Assembly (NCBI GenBank): GCA_017617005.1
Contig: JAFZWW010000034.1
Span: 1 to 64,000 of the forward strand
Reading direction: 5' to 3'
Origin: Lachnospiraceae bacterium
GTDB lineage: Bacteria > Bacillota > Clostridia > Lachnospirales > Lachnospiraceae
Length of the DNA: 64,000 bases
How positions within the stretch are numbered: position 1 is the first letter of the stretch; each line of letters starts with the position of its first letter. Position numbers and translations under genes: made by a program. This document shows positions 1 to 8,107 of this stretch, in pieces. Below the pieces are notes generated by a model, which had not been told where the DNA came from, searched no databases, and worked only from the letters and a program-made list of their open reading frames with translations.

Positions 1-1
1 C

Positions 2-616
2 CTTGGACTTGCACTCGTTCTCGGACGCGGCATCAAGGGTGAGAGACCTTTCCTTTCAATCTACTTCATGCCCGTACTGATCTCCACTGTTGTTATCGGT
101 CAGTTATGGCTGAAGATCTACAACCCTGATTACGGTCTTCTTAACTCCGCACTCAATGCACTCGGACTTGAGAGCCTTACCAGGATCTGGCTCGGTGATG
201 TCAAGACGGCACTTGTATCCGTATTCGTCCCGACCCTGTGGCAATATGTCGGTTATCATATGTTGCTGATGTATGCGGGTGTTAAAGGCGTTTCGCCCGA
301 ACTTCGTGAAGCAGCTCGTATCGACGGTGCAACAGAGAGACAGGTTAACAAGTATATCGTTATTCCTTCGATCAAGCCCATCATCAAGGTCAGTGTTATC
401 TTCGCGGTGACCGGATCACTCAAATCCTTCGACCTTATTTACGTCCTTACCAACGGCGGACCTCTTCATGCAACCGAAGTTCCTTCAACCGTCATGATCG
501 AGATGCTCTTCCAGCGTAACCGTTACGGAATGGGTTCTACCATCGCAGTGATGATGATCATACTCTGCTTCGCATTTGCACTGCTTATTTCCAAGGCATT
601 TAAGGAGAATGACTGA
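2..616 (+). CDS. Sugar ABC transporter permease, MalF/UgpA type (5' end outside window)
   Basis: This is one of two membrane-spanning subunits of a binding-protein-dependent carbohydrate importer. The reading frame is open from base 2, so the N-terminus lies upstream of the window; an internal ATG at 68 is not the true start. The EAA loop that docks on the ATPase is visible (ELREAARIDGA followed by IVIPSIKP), as expected for the MalF/UgpA family. At least four hydrophobic segments remain. The stop lies just before the next permease gene (ATG at 618), so the two are cotranscribed. The substrate-binding protein is not in the window and probably lies upstream. The sugar cannot be told from sequence. 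Confidence 0.93.
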   Translation, partial: LGLALVLGRGIKGERPFLSIYFMPVLISTVVIGQLWLKIYNPDYGLLNSALNALGLESLTRIWLGDVKTALVSVFVPTLWQYVGYHMLLMYAGVKGVSPELREAARIDGATERQVNKYIVIPSIKPIIKVSVIFAVTGSLKSFDLIYVLTNGGPLHATEVPSTVMIEMLFQRNRYGMGSTIAVMMIILCFAFALLISKAFKEND

Positions 617-617
617 C

Positions 618-1484
618 ATGGCGATCAATAATAATAACAGTTCCGATCATTCGGTACAAAAATTCGGTATAGGAACACTGGGAATCTATATTCTCCTGGT
701 GATCTGGGCACTCATAAACCTTTTCCCGGTTTATTGGATGTTCACTTTCTCACTCAAGACCAACGAAGAGATCTTCGGTAAGAACCTCATCGGACTCCCC
801 TGGGAGTGGAGATGGTCTAACTACGCATCTGCTTGGCATACAGGAAACATGCCCAGATATTTCGTTAACTCTGTAATCGTTTCCGCAAGTGCCATTGCTC
901 TTGTAATCATCGCTTCCATGATGGCAACATATGCCATCACCCGTCTTGTATGGAAGGGAAGCTCACAGACCAATGCATTCTTCATGCTGGGACTTACCAT
1001 CCCCATCCATGCATCGATCGTACCCGTATTCATCACCCTGAGAGATCTGCACATGCTCAATTCACACTTCTCTCTTATCTTCCCTTATGCGGCATTCTCG
1101 CTGGCAATGGGAATCCTGATCTGTACCGGTTTCATGGTAGAGATCCCGAAGGAACTTGATGAGGCGGCATGTATAGACGGATGCGGACCCTGGAAGACAT
1201 TCGGCGTTGTCATCATCCCTCTTATGAAGCCCGCTCTTGCAACCATCGCTATCTACACATTCCTTCAGTGCTGGAACGAGCTGATGTTTGCTAACGTATT
1301 CATAAGTGATTCCAAGTACAAGACACTCCCCGTTGGTATCCAGGCTCTGTCCGGACAGTATACCACTGAGTGGGGACCCATAGGTGCCGCACTTGTTATT
1401 GCTACCTTCCCTATGCTTCTTGTTTACGTCTTCATGAGTAAGAGAATTCAGGAAAGCTTCGTTGTCGGTGCCGTCAAGGGTTGA
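618..1484 (+). CDS. Sugar ABC transporter permease, MalG/UgpE type
   Basis: Second permease of the importer, about 289 residues, the usual length for MalG-type subunits. About six membrane segments are visible, with the EAA motif (ELDEAACIDGCGPWKTF, then IPLMKP) in the last third. An open frame extends up to 576, but the start at 618 is preferred: AAGGAG at 602-607 is well spaced and the first gene ends at 616. The two-component genes that follow probably control this transporter, an arrangement common in Clostridia and Bacilli. Confidence 0.92.
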   Translation: MAINNNNSSDHSVQKFGIGTLGIYILLVIWALINLFPVYWMFTFSLKTNEEIFGKNLIGLPWEWRWSNYASAWHTGNMPRYFVNSVIVSASAIALVIIASMMATYAITRLVWKGSSQTNAFFMLGLTIPIHASIVPVFITLRDLHMLNSHFSLIFPYAAFSLAMGILICTGFMVEIPKELDEAACIDGCGPWKTFGVVIIPLMKPALATIAIYTFLQCWNELMFANVFISDSKYKTLPVGIQALSGQYTTEWGPIGAALVIATFPMLLVYVFMSKRIQESFVVGAVKG

Positions 1485-1504
1485 TTTAAAGGCGGTATTG
1501 TTCT

Positions 1505-3238
1505 ATGCGAAGAGGATCGCTGTCAAGAAGACTACGTTTTATGCTCTTTATCGTAGTTGCGGTTATGACCGTAGCATTTATCGTTTCCACCTTCCTTATC
1601 ATAAGGAAGGAGGAACAGGATTCTGCGGTCAGAGAGGCAGAGATCAGACTCCTCGGATTATCCGGAAGCATCAGTTCATCCTTTGAAAGTTATCTGGAAC
1701 TCTCCAGACTTATCATAATGGATGAGGATGTAATGTGCTTTTTAAGAGCATCATCCGGCGAAGTGGGTCCGAGTGAGGCAAATGACGCAAAATACGGCAT
1801 TCAGGCGATCCTGAATGTTACCACGGGCGTGGACTCCGTATATATCTTCCGTAAGGACGGTATTTACGCCTGCACCAAGCCCAAAGTATATACTCTTAAC
1901 GATACGATCTTTTCCGAAGACCGCTGGCCCGTAAGGGTTGTTGCTCTTTCGGGAAGACCGGCACAATATGTTAACGGTAATGGCGCGCTGATGAAGATAA
2001 ACAATCAACCGTTTGTCTCCATTGAGCGCGCTATTTATGATTTAAATAACCAGCAGCTTTCCGGATATATGATGATGATGATCTCCAAAAGCGTCCTCGA
2101 TCAGGACCTTATGGCATATCCGGAGGACAATATCTGTATCATCAGCAGGACCGGAAACTATGTTACCGGTAATAGGGATCTTGTAAAATACTACAACATC
2201 TCTCTTGCATCATATGAATGCGCCCATCAGATCCGAGAAGAGGGTGATGAGCGTATCATGGTCTCGGGTATGGGCATAAAGGGTACTTCCCTCGTGCTTC
2301 TGAGTGTCGACAAAATGGAAGGCACCGCGATACCCGGCGATACTATGAGAATCTTCATCTTCCTTATGGCGGTAATCGTCATATCACTGACAGTCATCGG
2401 AAGATACATAACCCTCAATATAACCAGGCCGATCTTCAGACTTTCCAGGGCAATGGAAAGCGGTGACAAGGATGAACTTGTTCCCCTTGAAGAAAAACTG
2501 CCCAATAACGAGATCGGACTGCTTGTTGAAGCGTACAACTCGATGGTTGCCAGGGTTAAACAGCTGATCCAGGAACTTCTGAGTAAGGAACAATCTGTCC
2601 AGAGAGCGGAGATGAGAGTGCTCCAGGAACAGATAAAACCTCACTTTTTATATAATTCGATCGGAACCATAAGCGCACTTGCACTGGAGAACGGTTCCGA
2701 GGACGTAAGCTCCGCACTTGAAACTCTGGGAAGATTCTACAGAAACTTCCTCAGTAAGGGTGACAGGGAGATAACACTTGAAAAAGAAGTAGCGATCGTA
2801 AGAGACTACCTGTCTCTCCAGAAGCTCAGATACGGTGACATCCTCGAGGACGAATACGATGTCGATGAGGAGGCGGGAGACTGCATCGTTCCCAAGCTGA
2901 TACTCCAGCCTCTCGTAGAGAACAGTATTTATCACGGTATCAGGCAAAAAGGAGAACCCGGAGTCATCAAGATCTCCGCACATATCGTAGAAGGCATCCT
3001 TCACCTTTCTGTTTATGACACGGGTGTCGGAATGAATTACGAGACCGCGCAGGAGATCATGTCAGGTAAAAAGAAAACTACACAGGGTGTCGAGGACAGC
3101 TTTGGACTCTGGGGTACCATAGAAAGGGTACGTTACTACTCACATATCGATGACGTGGTCAAAATAGACAGCAAAGAAGGCGAATTCACCAAGATAGAGC
3201 TGGTCATTCCGGCGGTCAGACGCAGGGAGGTATCATAA
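1505..3238 (+). CDS. Sensor histidine kinase, YesM family
   Basis: Membrane sensor kinase of 577 residues. A first membrane helix (about residues 12-32) is followed by an extracellular sensing domain of about 240 residues, a second helix (about 277-300), a HAMP linker, then a His_kinase domain with the phosphoacceptor motif EQIKPHFLYNS and an HATPase domain with N-box PLVENSIYHGI and the DTGVGM G-box. This order is typical of the LytS/YesM class that senses extracellular sugars or sugar-binding proteins. Start ATG 1505 has AAAGGCGG about 8 nt upstream. The gene ends directly before the response regulator, so the two form a pair. The ligand is unknown; neighbouring permeases suggest a carbohydrate. 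Confidence 0.93.
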   Translation: MRRGSLSRRLRFMLFIVVAVMTVAFIVSTFLIIRKEEQDSAVREAEIRLLGLSGSISSSFESYLELSRLIIMDEDVMCFLRASSGEVGPSEANDAKYGIQAILNVTTGVDSVYIFRKDGIYACTKPKVYTLNDTIFSEDRWPVRVVALSGRPAQYVNGNGALMKINNQPFVSIERAIYDLNNQQLSGYMMMMISKSVLDQDLMAYPEDNICIISRTGNYVTGNRDLVKYYNISLASYECAHQIREEGDERIMVSGMGIKGTSLVLLSVDKMEGTAIPGDTMRIFIFLMAVIVISLTVIGRYITLNITRPIFRLSRAMESGDKDELVPLEEKLPNNEIGLLVEAYNSMVARVKQLIQELLSKEQSVQRAEMRVLQEQIKPHFLYNSIGTISALALENGSEDVSSALETLGRFYRNFLSKGDREITLEKEVAIVRDYLSLQKLRYGDILEDEYDVDEEAGDCIVPKLILQPLVENSIYHGIRQKGEPGVIKISAHIVEGILHLSVYDTGVGMNYETAQEIMSGKKKTTQGVEDSFGLWGTIERVRYYSHIDDVVKIDSKEGEFTKIELVIPAVRRREVS

Positions 3239-4003
3239 ATGTACAATGTTATGATAATAGACGATGAAGCTTCTGCCAGAAAGCTCATGAAGAATTCAAT
3301 ATCGTGGGAAAACTTCGACATGACCGTTGTCGGAGAGGCTGCCAGCGGTATCGAGGCGATCAATATCATCGACGATATCAAGCCCGATCTTGCATTCGTT
3401 GATATTTCCATGCCCTTCATGGACGGAATAGAATTTTCAGAGATCGCATCCAAGAGATATCCGGATCTCATAATCGTCATCATGACTGCATTCGATAAAT
3501 TCGAATATGCGAGAAAGTGTGTAAGCCTTCCCATATTCGAATACATGCTCAAGCCCATGGTCAGGTCCGAGGTCAACGAAGTGCTCGGCAAGGTCAAGAC
3601 CAAGCTTGATGAAAGAGTCACCTTCTACCGCTACGATAACGAGACGGAATCCGGACAGATGTCCGCGACCGATTCCGTCATGAAATACATCCAGGAAAAC
3701 TACACGGACTCAACGCTCAACCTTACATCCGTGGCACAGGCCTTCGGCTTCAGTTCATCCTATCTCAGCCGTAAGTTCAAGACCGAGACCGGCAAGGGAT
3801 TTGCACAGTATCTCACCGAGTGCCGTATGGAGAATGCGATGAAGCTCGCATCACCCGAAGCCAAGATGTTTGCGGTATCGGCCAAGGTTGGCATTCCCGA
3901 TCCGAACTATTTCGGAAGGTGTTTTAAGAAGTATACGGGAAAGAGCTATTCGGAATATGCCGCAACGAAGGCACCTTCCGAGAAATCCGAAGAGGATGCA
4001 TAA
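3239..4003 (+). CDS. Response regulator with AraC-type DNA-binding domain, YesN family
   Basis: Cytoplasmic transcription factor of 254 residues, a rather short YesN-type protein. The receiver domain (about 1-120) has the acidic pocket DDE near the start, the phosphoacceptor Asp in LAFVDISMPFMDG and the Lys in LKPM. The C-terminal 100 residues form an AraC two-helix-turn-helix unit (SSYLSRKFKTETGKGF and PNYFGRCFKKYTGKSY). The linker usually found in YesN proteins of 500 or more residues is absent. ATG 3239 follows the kinase stop immediately. Inferred target: the upstream sugar importer. Confidence 0.93.
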   Translation: MYNVMIIDDEASARKLMKNSISWENFDMTVVGEAASGIEAINIIDDIKPDLAFVDISMPFMDGIEFSEIASKRYPDLIIVIMTAFDKFEYARKCVSLPIFEYMLKPMVRSEVNEVLGKVKTKLDERVTFYRYDNETESGQMSATDSVMKYIQENYTDSTLNLTSVAQAFGFSSSYLSRKFKTETGKGFAQYLTECRMENAMKLASPEAKMFAVSAKVGIPDPNYFGRCFKKYTGKSYSEYAATKAPSEKSEEDA

Positions 4004-4004
4004 A

Positions 4005-4030
4005 GCGAAGAAATTGGTTTCTTTTTGAAG
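4005..4030 (+). terminator. Weak terminator-like hairpin after the response regulator
   Basis: AAGAAA at 4008-4013 can pair with TTTCTT at 4018-4023 around a four-base loop, followed by three more T. The stem is short and AT-rich, so it is at best a weak terminator between the two-component genes and the oxidoreductase operon. Confidence 0.3.
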
Positions 4031-4060
4031 CCGTGAAATAAAGATTTATGGAGAAACGAT

Positions 4061-4636
4061 ATGGAAGACATGATTGAAATCAGATGGCACGGAAGAGGCG
4101 GCCAGGGTGCGAAGACCGCAAGCCAGCTTCTCGCCGATGCGGCATTTATGTCGGGAAAGTACGTACAGTCCTTCCCCGAGTACGGCCCCGAAAGATCCGG
4201 TGCGCCCATTACGGCGTATAACAGGATCTCCGATGAAAGATGCCCCATCCACTCGAACATTTACGATCCCGACTATGTTGCGGTCGTTGATGAGACTCTT
4301 CTGGAGAGCGTGGATGTTACCGCGGGACTTTCCGAAAAAGGTGCCATTATAATCAACTCTTCCAAGGACCCCGAGGAATTCAAGCCTTTGCTCAAGGGTT
4401 ACGCCGGAAGGGTCTGCACCATAGATGCAAGAGCCATTTCCATCGCATATCTCGGAAAATACTTCCCCAACACACCGATGCTCGCCGCAGTCGTCGAAGT
4501 GAGCGGATGTGTTGAAAAGGAACAGTTCCTCAAGGATATGGAAAGCTCCTACAGACATAAATTTGCCAAGAAGCCCCAGCTCGTTGAAGGAAATCTCCAG
4601 TGTCTGAGAGCGGCTATGAAGGAAGTGAGAGGTTAA
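4061..4636 (+). CDS. porG: 2-oxoacid:ferredoxin oxidoreductase, gamma subunit
   Basis: Gamma subunit (191 residues) of a four-subunit pyruvate- or 2-ketoisovalerate-type ferredoxin oxidoreductase, which cleaves a 2-oxoacid with CoA to an acyl-CoA, CO2 and reduced ferredoxin. The start of the protein carries the family signature IRWHGRGGQGAKTAS and later FPEYGPERSGAP. Start ATG 4061 has GGAG 8-9 nt upstream. It leads the order gamma-delta-alpha-beta, the standard one for anaerobes. Whether the physiological substrate is pyruvate or a branched-chain 2-oxoacid cannot be decided here. Confidence 0.93.
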   Translation: MEDMIEIRWHGRGGQGAKTASQLLADAAFMSGKYVQSFPEYGPERSGAPITAYNRISDERCPIHSNIYDPDYVAVVDETLLESVDVTAGLSEKGAIIINSSKDPEEFKPLLKGYAGRVCTIDARAISIAYLGKYFPNTPMLAAVVEVSGCVEKEQFLKDMESSYRHKFAKKPQLVEGNLQCLRAAMKEVRG

Positions 4637-4638
4637 AG

Positions 4639-4941
4639 ATGGGATTAAAAGCTGAAGAGATAAACGAACATATAGCATGGCAGGATGTTACAATCGGCTG
4701 TGAGATCTATGAAGCCGGCACGAGCAGGCTTACCAAGACGGGTGAGTGGAGATCCAAGACTCCCGAGTGGATCAGGGAAAAGTGCAAGCAGTGTCTTCTC
4801 TGCGCACCTTTCTGCCCCGATGCATCCATACCCGTTGCTGACGGAAAAAGAGACGAATTTGATTACGAACACTGCAAGGGATGCGGAATCTGCATAAAAG
4901 CTTGTCCCTTCCAGGCAATCCGTTGGAAGGAGGAAGGCTGA
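4639..4941 (+). CDS. porD: 2-oxoacid:ferredoxin oxidoreductase, delta subunit (2 x [4Fe-4S])
   Basis: Small ferredoxin-like electron-transfer subunit of 100 residues. Two clusters are ligated by the motifs CKQCLLCAPFCPD and CKGCGICIKACPF, both complete. The frame is open from 4600, but ATG 4639 is chosen because GAGAGG precedes it by 6 nt and the gamma gene stops at 4636. It overlaps the alpha gene by one base (TGATG), indicating coupled translation. It passes electrons from the beta-subunit cluster to ferredoxin. Confidence 0.93.
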   Translation: MGLKAEEINEHIAWQDVTIGCEIYEAGTSRLTKTGEWRSKTPEWIREKCKQCLLCAPFCPDASIPVADGKRDEFDYEHCKGCGICIKACPFQAIRWKEEG

Positions 4942-6125
4942 TGAGTATCAGAGAAAGACTTTCGGGAAACGAGGCCATCGCCACCGCGATGAGACAGATC
5001 AATCCCGATGTATTCGCAATGTTCCCCATAACACCTTCGACTGAGATTCCCCAGTACTTCGCACAGTATGTGGCTGACGGCAAGGTCGATACCGAATTTA
5101 TCTGCGTTGAGAGTGAACATTCATCACTTTCCGCATGTCTCGGTGCGGAAGCAGCGGGCTGCAGGGCAGTCACCGCAACTTCATCCGCAGGCCTTTCATT
5201 CATGAACGAGGTCCTTTATGTTGCGGCATCCTCAAGACTTCCCGTGGTCCTTGCGGTAGCATGCCGTGCGCTTACGGGCCCTATCAACATCAATCACGAC
5301 TACTCCGATTCAATGGCAGAGAGAGATTCCGGATTTATCCAGATCTATGCCGAGAATAACCAGGAAGTATATGATAACTATCTTCAGGCACATCGTATCG
5401 CCGAGCATCCCGATGTAAGACTTCCCCTCATGATCTGCGAGGACGGCTTCATCACTTCCCATGCGATCGAGAACATCGAGCTTGAAGAGGACGAGACCGT
5501 AAAGAATTTCGTAGGCGAATATCATCCCGAGAATTACCTTCTCAAGGAAGAGAATCCTCTTGCGGTGGGCCCATACGGAATCAGTGCTTACTACATGGAA
5601 GCAAGGGTTGCACAGGCTCATGCGATGATGAATGCCAAGAAAGTCATCCTTGATGTCGCAGCGGATTTCGAGAAGACCTTCGGAAGAAAATACGGACTCA
5701 TCGAAGAGTACAAGATGGAAGACGCAGAGATCGCCATGGTCATCATGGGATCGAGTGCGGGTACCGCAAAGGCATGTGTCGATATGCTCAGAAAGAACGG
5801 CGTCAAGGCAGGTCTTGTAAAGGTAAGGGTGTTCAGGCCCTTCCCCGGTGAAGAGATTGCGAAGGCGATTGCTAACTGCAAGGCTGTTGCGGTAATGGAC
5901 AAGAGCGAAGGCTTCTCTGCATGCGGCGGACCCTTATATGCCGAAACCTGCGGAGCATGCTACAACATGAAGAACAGACCTCTTATGGTGGATATTGTGT
6001 TCGGACTCGGCGGAAGGGATTTCACCGTTGATTCGGCCAAGACTGTTTTCGACAGACTTGCAAATATCGCCGAAACCGGTGAGACCGGCGAGATCTATAC
6101 ACATATGGGACAGCGTGAGAGGTAA
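4941..6125 (+). CDS. porA: 2-oxoacid:ferredoxin oxidoreductase, alpha subunit
   Basis: Alpha subunit, 394 residues. It carries the pyrimidine-binding (PorA N) domain with GNEAIATAMRQINPDVF and FPITPSTEIP, the VESEHSS segment containing the Glu that activates thiamine diphosphate, then domain II with VRVFRPFPGEEIA near residue 290. The start at 4941 has a strong AAGGAGG at 4926-4932; the upstream in-frame extension to 4881 lies inside porD and is rejected. It pairs with the beta subunit to form the TPP site. Confidence 0.94.
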   Translation: MSIRERLSGNEAIATAMRQINPDVFAMFPITPSTEIPQYFAQYVADGKVDTEFICVESEHSSLSACLGAEAAGCRAVTATSSAGLSFMNEVLYVAASSRLPVVLAVACRALTGPININHDYSDSMAERDSGFIQIYAENNQEVYDNYLQAHRIAEHPDVRLPLMICEDGFITSHAIENIELEEDETVKNFVGEYHPENYLLKEENPLAVGPYGISAYYMEARVAQAHAMMNAKKVILDVAADFEKTFGRKYGLIEEYKMEDAEIAMVIMGSSAGTAKACVDMLRKNGVKAGLVKVRVFRPFPGEEIAKAIANCKAVAVMDKSEGFSACGGPLYAETCGACYNMKNRPLMVDIVFGLGGRDFTVDSAKTVFDRLANIAETGETGEIYTHMGQRER

Positions 6126-6130
6126 GTGAA

Positions 6131-7066
6131 ATGGCATATAATCTTAAAGAGGAAATGAATAAAAAAGAACGCTTCAATCCCGGTCACAGACTCTGTGCCG
6201 GATGCGGAGCGGGAATTGTCTGCCGTGCGATGATGCGTGCGGTTGACGAAAATGACAAGGCTGTCATCTGTAATGCGACCGGATGTCTCGAGGTTTCATC
6301 CTTCCAGTATCCTTACACCGCATGGGATGATTCATACATCCACACTGCCTTTGAAAATGCATCATCCACCGCATCGGGCGTATGCGCTGCGGTCGAAGTC
6401 ATGAAGAGAAAGGGCAAGATCAATCCCGATACCAATTACAAGATCCTCATTATCGGCGGTGACGGCGGTACCTATGATATCGGATTCCAGTCACTTTCCG
6501 GTGCTCTCGAAAGAGGTCATGACTTCACATACTTCTGCTATGACAACAATGCATATATGAACACCGGTACACAGCGATCTTCCGCGACTCCCAGATTCGC
6601 TGCCGCAACCACTACTCCTTCGGGTGTCGAATCGGTAGGTAAGAAGCAGGACCAGAAGGATCTTACACAAATAGTCGTCGCACACGGCGTACGCTATGCC
6701 GCACAGACCACCCTCTTCGGAAATCTGAAGGACTTCAGTGAGAAGGCTCACCGTGCAATCTACACCGAGGGTCCCACATTCGTCAATGTCCTTACTCCCT
6801 GCCCCAGAGGATGGGGATATCCCCAGGAGGACCTGATCACCATCTGCAAGGCTGCCATCGACACCTGCGTATGGCCTCTCTACGAGGTTGTTGACGGTGA
6901 ATACAGACTTACATATGAGCCCAAGAAGAAACTCCCCGTTGAGGATTTTATGAAGCTTCAGACCAGATTCGCACACTGCTTCAAGCAGGGCAACGAATGG
7001 ACACTCGAAGCCGCACAGAAGTATGTAGACAAAAAGTGGGAAGATCTCCTTTCCAAGTGCAAGTAA
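6131..7066 (+). CDS. porB: 2-oxoacid:ferredoxin oxidoreductase, beta subunit (TPP-binding)
   Basis: Beta subunit, 311 residues. It binds TPP pyrophosphate and one [4Fe-4S] cluster. Visible are the N-terminal CAGCGAGI cysteines, a CNATGCLE segment, and the TPP motif GDGGTYDIGFQSL ending in DNNAYMNTG. The fourth cluster cysteine is likely in LTPCPRGW. It lies 5 nt after porA and 10 nt before the CbiT-like gene, so all five genes are one transcription unit. Confidence 0.94.
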   Translation: MAYNLKEEMNKKERFNPGHRLCAGCGAGIVCRAMMRAVDENDKAVICNATGCLEVSSFQYPYTAWDDSYIHTAFENASSTASGVCAAVEVMKRKGKINPDTNYKILIIGGDGGTYDIGFQSLSGALERGHDFTYFCYDNNAYMNTGTQRSSATPRFAAATTTPSGVESVGKKQDQKDLTQIVVAHGVRYAAQTTLFGNLKDFSEKAHRAIYTEGPTFVNVLTPCPRGWGYPQEDLITICKAAIDTCVWPLYEVVDGEYRLTYEPKKKLPVEDFMKLQTRFAHCFKQGNEWTLEAAQKYVDKKWEDLLSKCK

Positions 7067-7076
7067 GGAGGCAGAT

Positions 7077-7982
7077 ATGTCAAAACAACTCTTCAGTAAT
7101 GACCATATTATCAGTTGGCTCCAGTACTTTTCGGCAAATACCGATATCGATCTTGAGCATGTCAAGATCCTTGATATCACAAGAAAGAACAAGAACCTGA
7201 TCCCCACGGTCGAGGCACATCGCTGCACACTCGTATTTACCGAGGCGGGTGACCAGGATATCTTCTACCGCATGTGGAGTGTGGGACTCGGCGAGTGCGA
7301 GGTCATCTACAACGAAGGCTCCGAGCCTGTCGGTGAGATCAAGAGAAAGCTCGTTGCCGACATGATCGACCGTGGCATAAATGCGAGCGCCGGAATGATC
7401 GTCCTCAATCCCAACGCCCGTTCCGTTATCAAGTTCGGAATGGACAACAAGAATTTTGCGACCGGTTCCGTTAAGTATGTCGGAAGCGAGATCCGTTCCG
7501 TCATCCTTTCCAAGATGCAGGTTGCGGAAAATAAGAATTACTGCGTTATCTCCGGTGAATCCATTGCCGTTGAGACGGCAATGCTCTGCGGAGAAGGCTC
7601 CGTTATCGCCGTTGAGTACAAAGAGAGCGACAGAGAGACTCTTGAAGAGAATGTAGGAAAATTCGGACTTAAGAATATCTCCATAGTCGATCATGTCGAT
7701 GCGAAGACCATGAAGGATCTTCCCGTTCCCGACTGCACAATGCTTGTCGCAAGTGCGAGCATGGAACAGGAGATCTCATATCTCACACAGCTTAATCCCA
7801 ATATGGAATTCGTCATCTATACACTTGATTTCAGGGTTGCAGCTTCAATGAGGGATATTCTCTCGAGATTCGGAATGAATGAGGTCAATATCATCCAGAT
7901 CTCCGTATCAAAGCTCAACTCCAAGAATCTTTTCGAGTCACAGCCCGCGCCCTGGATCATATCCGCAAAAGCGGGAGAGTGA
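7077..7982 (+). CDS. Degenerate CbiE/CbiT-like (precorrin methyltransferase-related) protein
   Basis: Protein of 301 residues with no obvious enzymatic assignment. The C-terminal half (about 145-301) follows the plan of cobalt-precorrin-6B methyltransferase CbiT: an EIRSVILSKM lead-in, a strand-turn-helix in place of SAM motif I, GSVIAVEY for motif II, then ETLEENVGKFGLKNISIV and a final strand PAPWIISA. The motif I glycine loop (normally D-x-G-x-G-x-G) is reduced to VISGESIAVE, so SAM binding is doubtful. The N-terminal half contains GLGECEVI, reminiscent of CbiE (GLGDPE). No other cobalamin genes are near. It is the last gene of the por operon (GGAGG at 7066-7070) and ends before a terminator. 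Function unknown. Confidence 0.75.
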   Translation: MSKQLFSNDHIISWLQYFSANTDIDLEHVKILDITRKNKNLIPTVEAHRCTLVFTEAGDQDIFYRMWSVGLGECEVIYNEGSEPVGEIKRKLVADMIDRGINASAGMIVLNPNARSVIKFGMDNKNFATGSVKYVGSEIRSVILSKMQVAENKNYCVISGESIAVETAMLCGEGSVIAVEYKESDRETLEENVGKFGLKNISIVDHVDAKTMKDLPVPDCTMLVASASMEQEISYLTQLNPNMEFVIYTLDFRVAASMRDILSRFGMNEVNIIQISVSKLNSKNLFESQPAPWIISAKAGE

Positions 7983-8024
7983 GAATCTTAAGAAAGTCTT
8001 AAGGCGTGGCAAAGATAATTGATG

Positions 8025-8030
8025 TATAAT
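8025..8030 (+). promoter_or_regulatory. Possible -10 box for the MBOAT-SGNH pair
   Basis: A perfect TATAAT lies in the gap after the por operon. No good -35 is visible 16-18 bp upstream (AGGCGT or AAGGCG only). If used, transcription would start near 8037, just before the hairpin at 8046-8074, placing that hairpin in the leader. Confidence 0.4.
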
Positions 8031-8045
8031 ACCTTAGAAGATGTC

Positions 8046-8084
8046 GGGACCGGAAAAGCCCTTTGTCCGGTCCCTATATTTTTG
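8046..8084 (+). terminator. Rho-independent terminator or leader attenuator
   Basis: GGGACCGG at 8046-8053 pairs perfectly with CCGGTCCC at 8067-8074, followed by TATATTTTT. It fits a terminator for the por operon, but because a TATAAT lies just upstream at 8025 it could instead attenuate the MBOAT gene. Confidence 0.8.
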
Positions 8085-8107
8085 GGGTGGGGAGAAAGGT
8101 TTTTGTC

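Noticed and set aside
4046..4678. Long minus-strand open frame opposite porG
   Set aside because: Shadow of porG codon usage; no binding site, no recognisable domain, and porG is clearly real.
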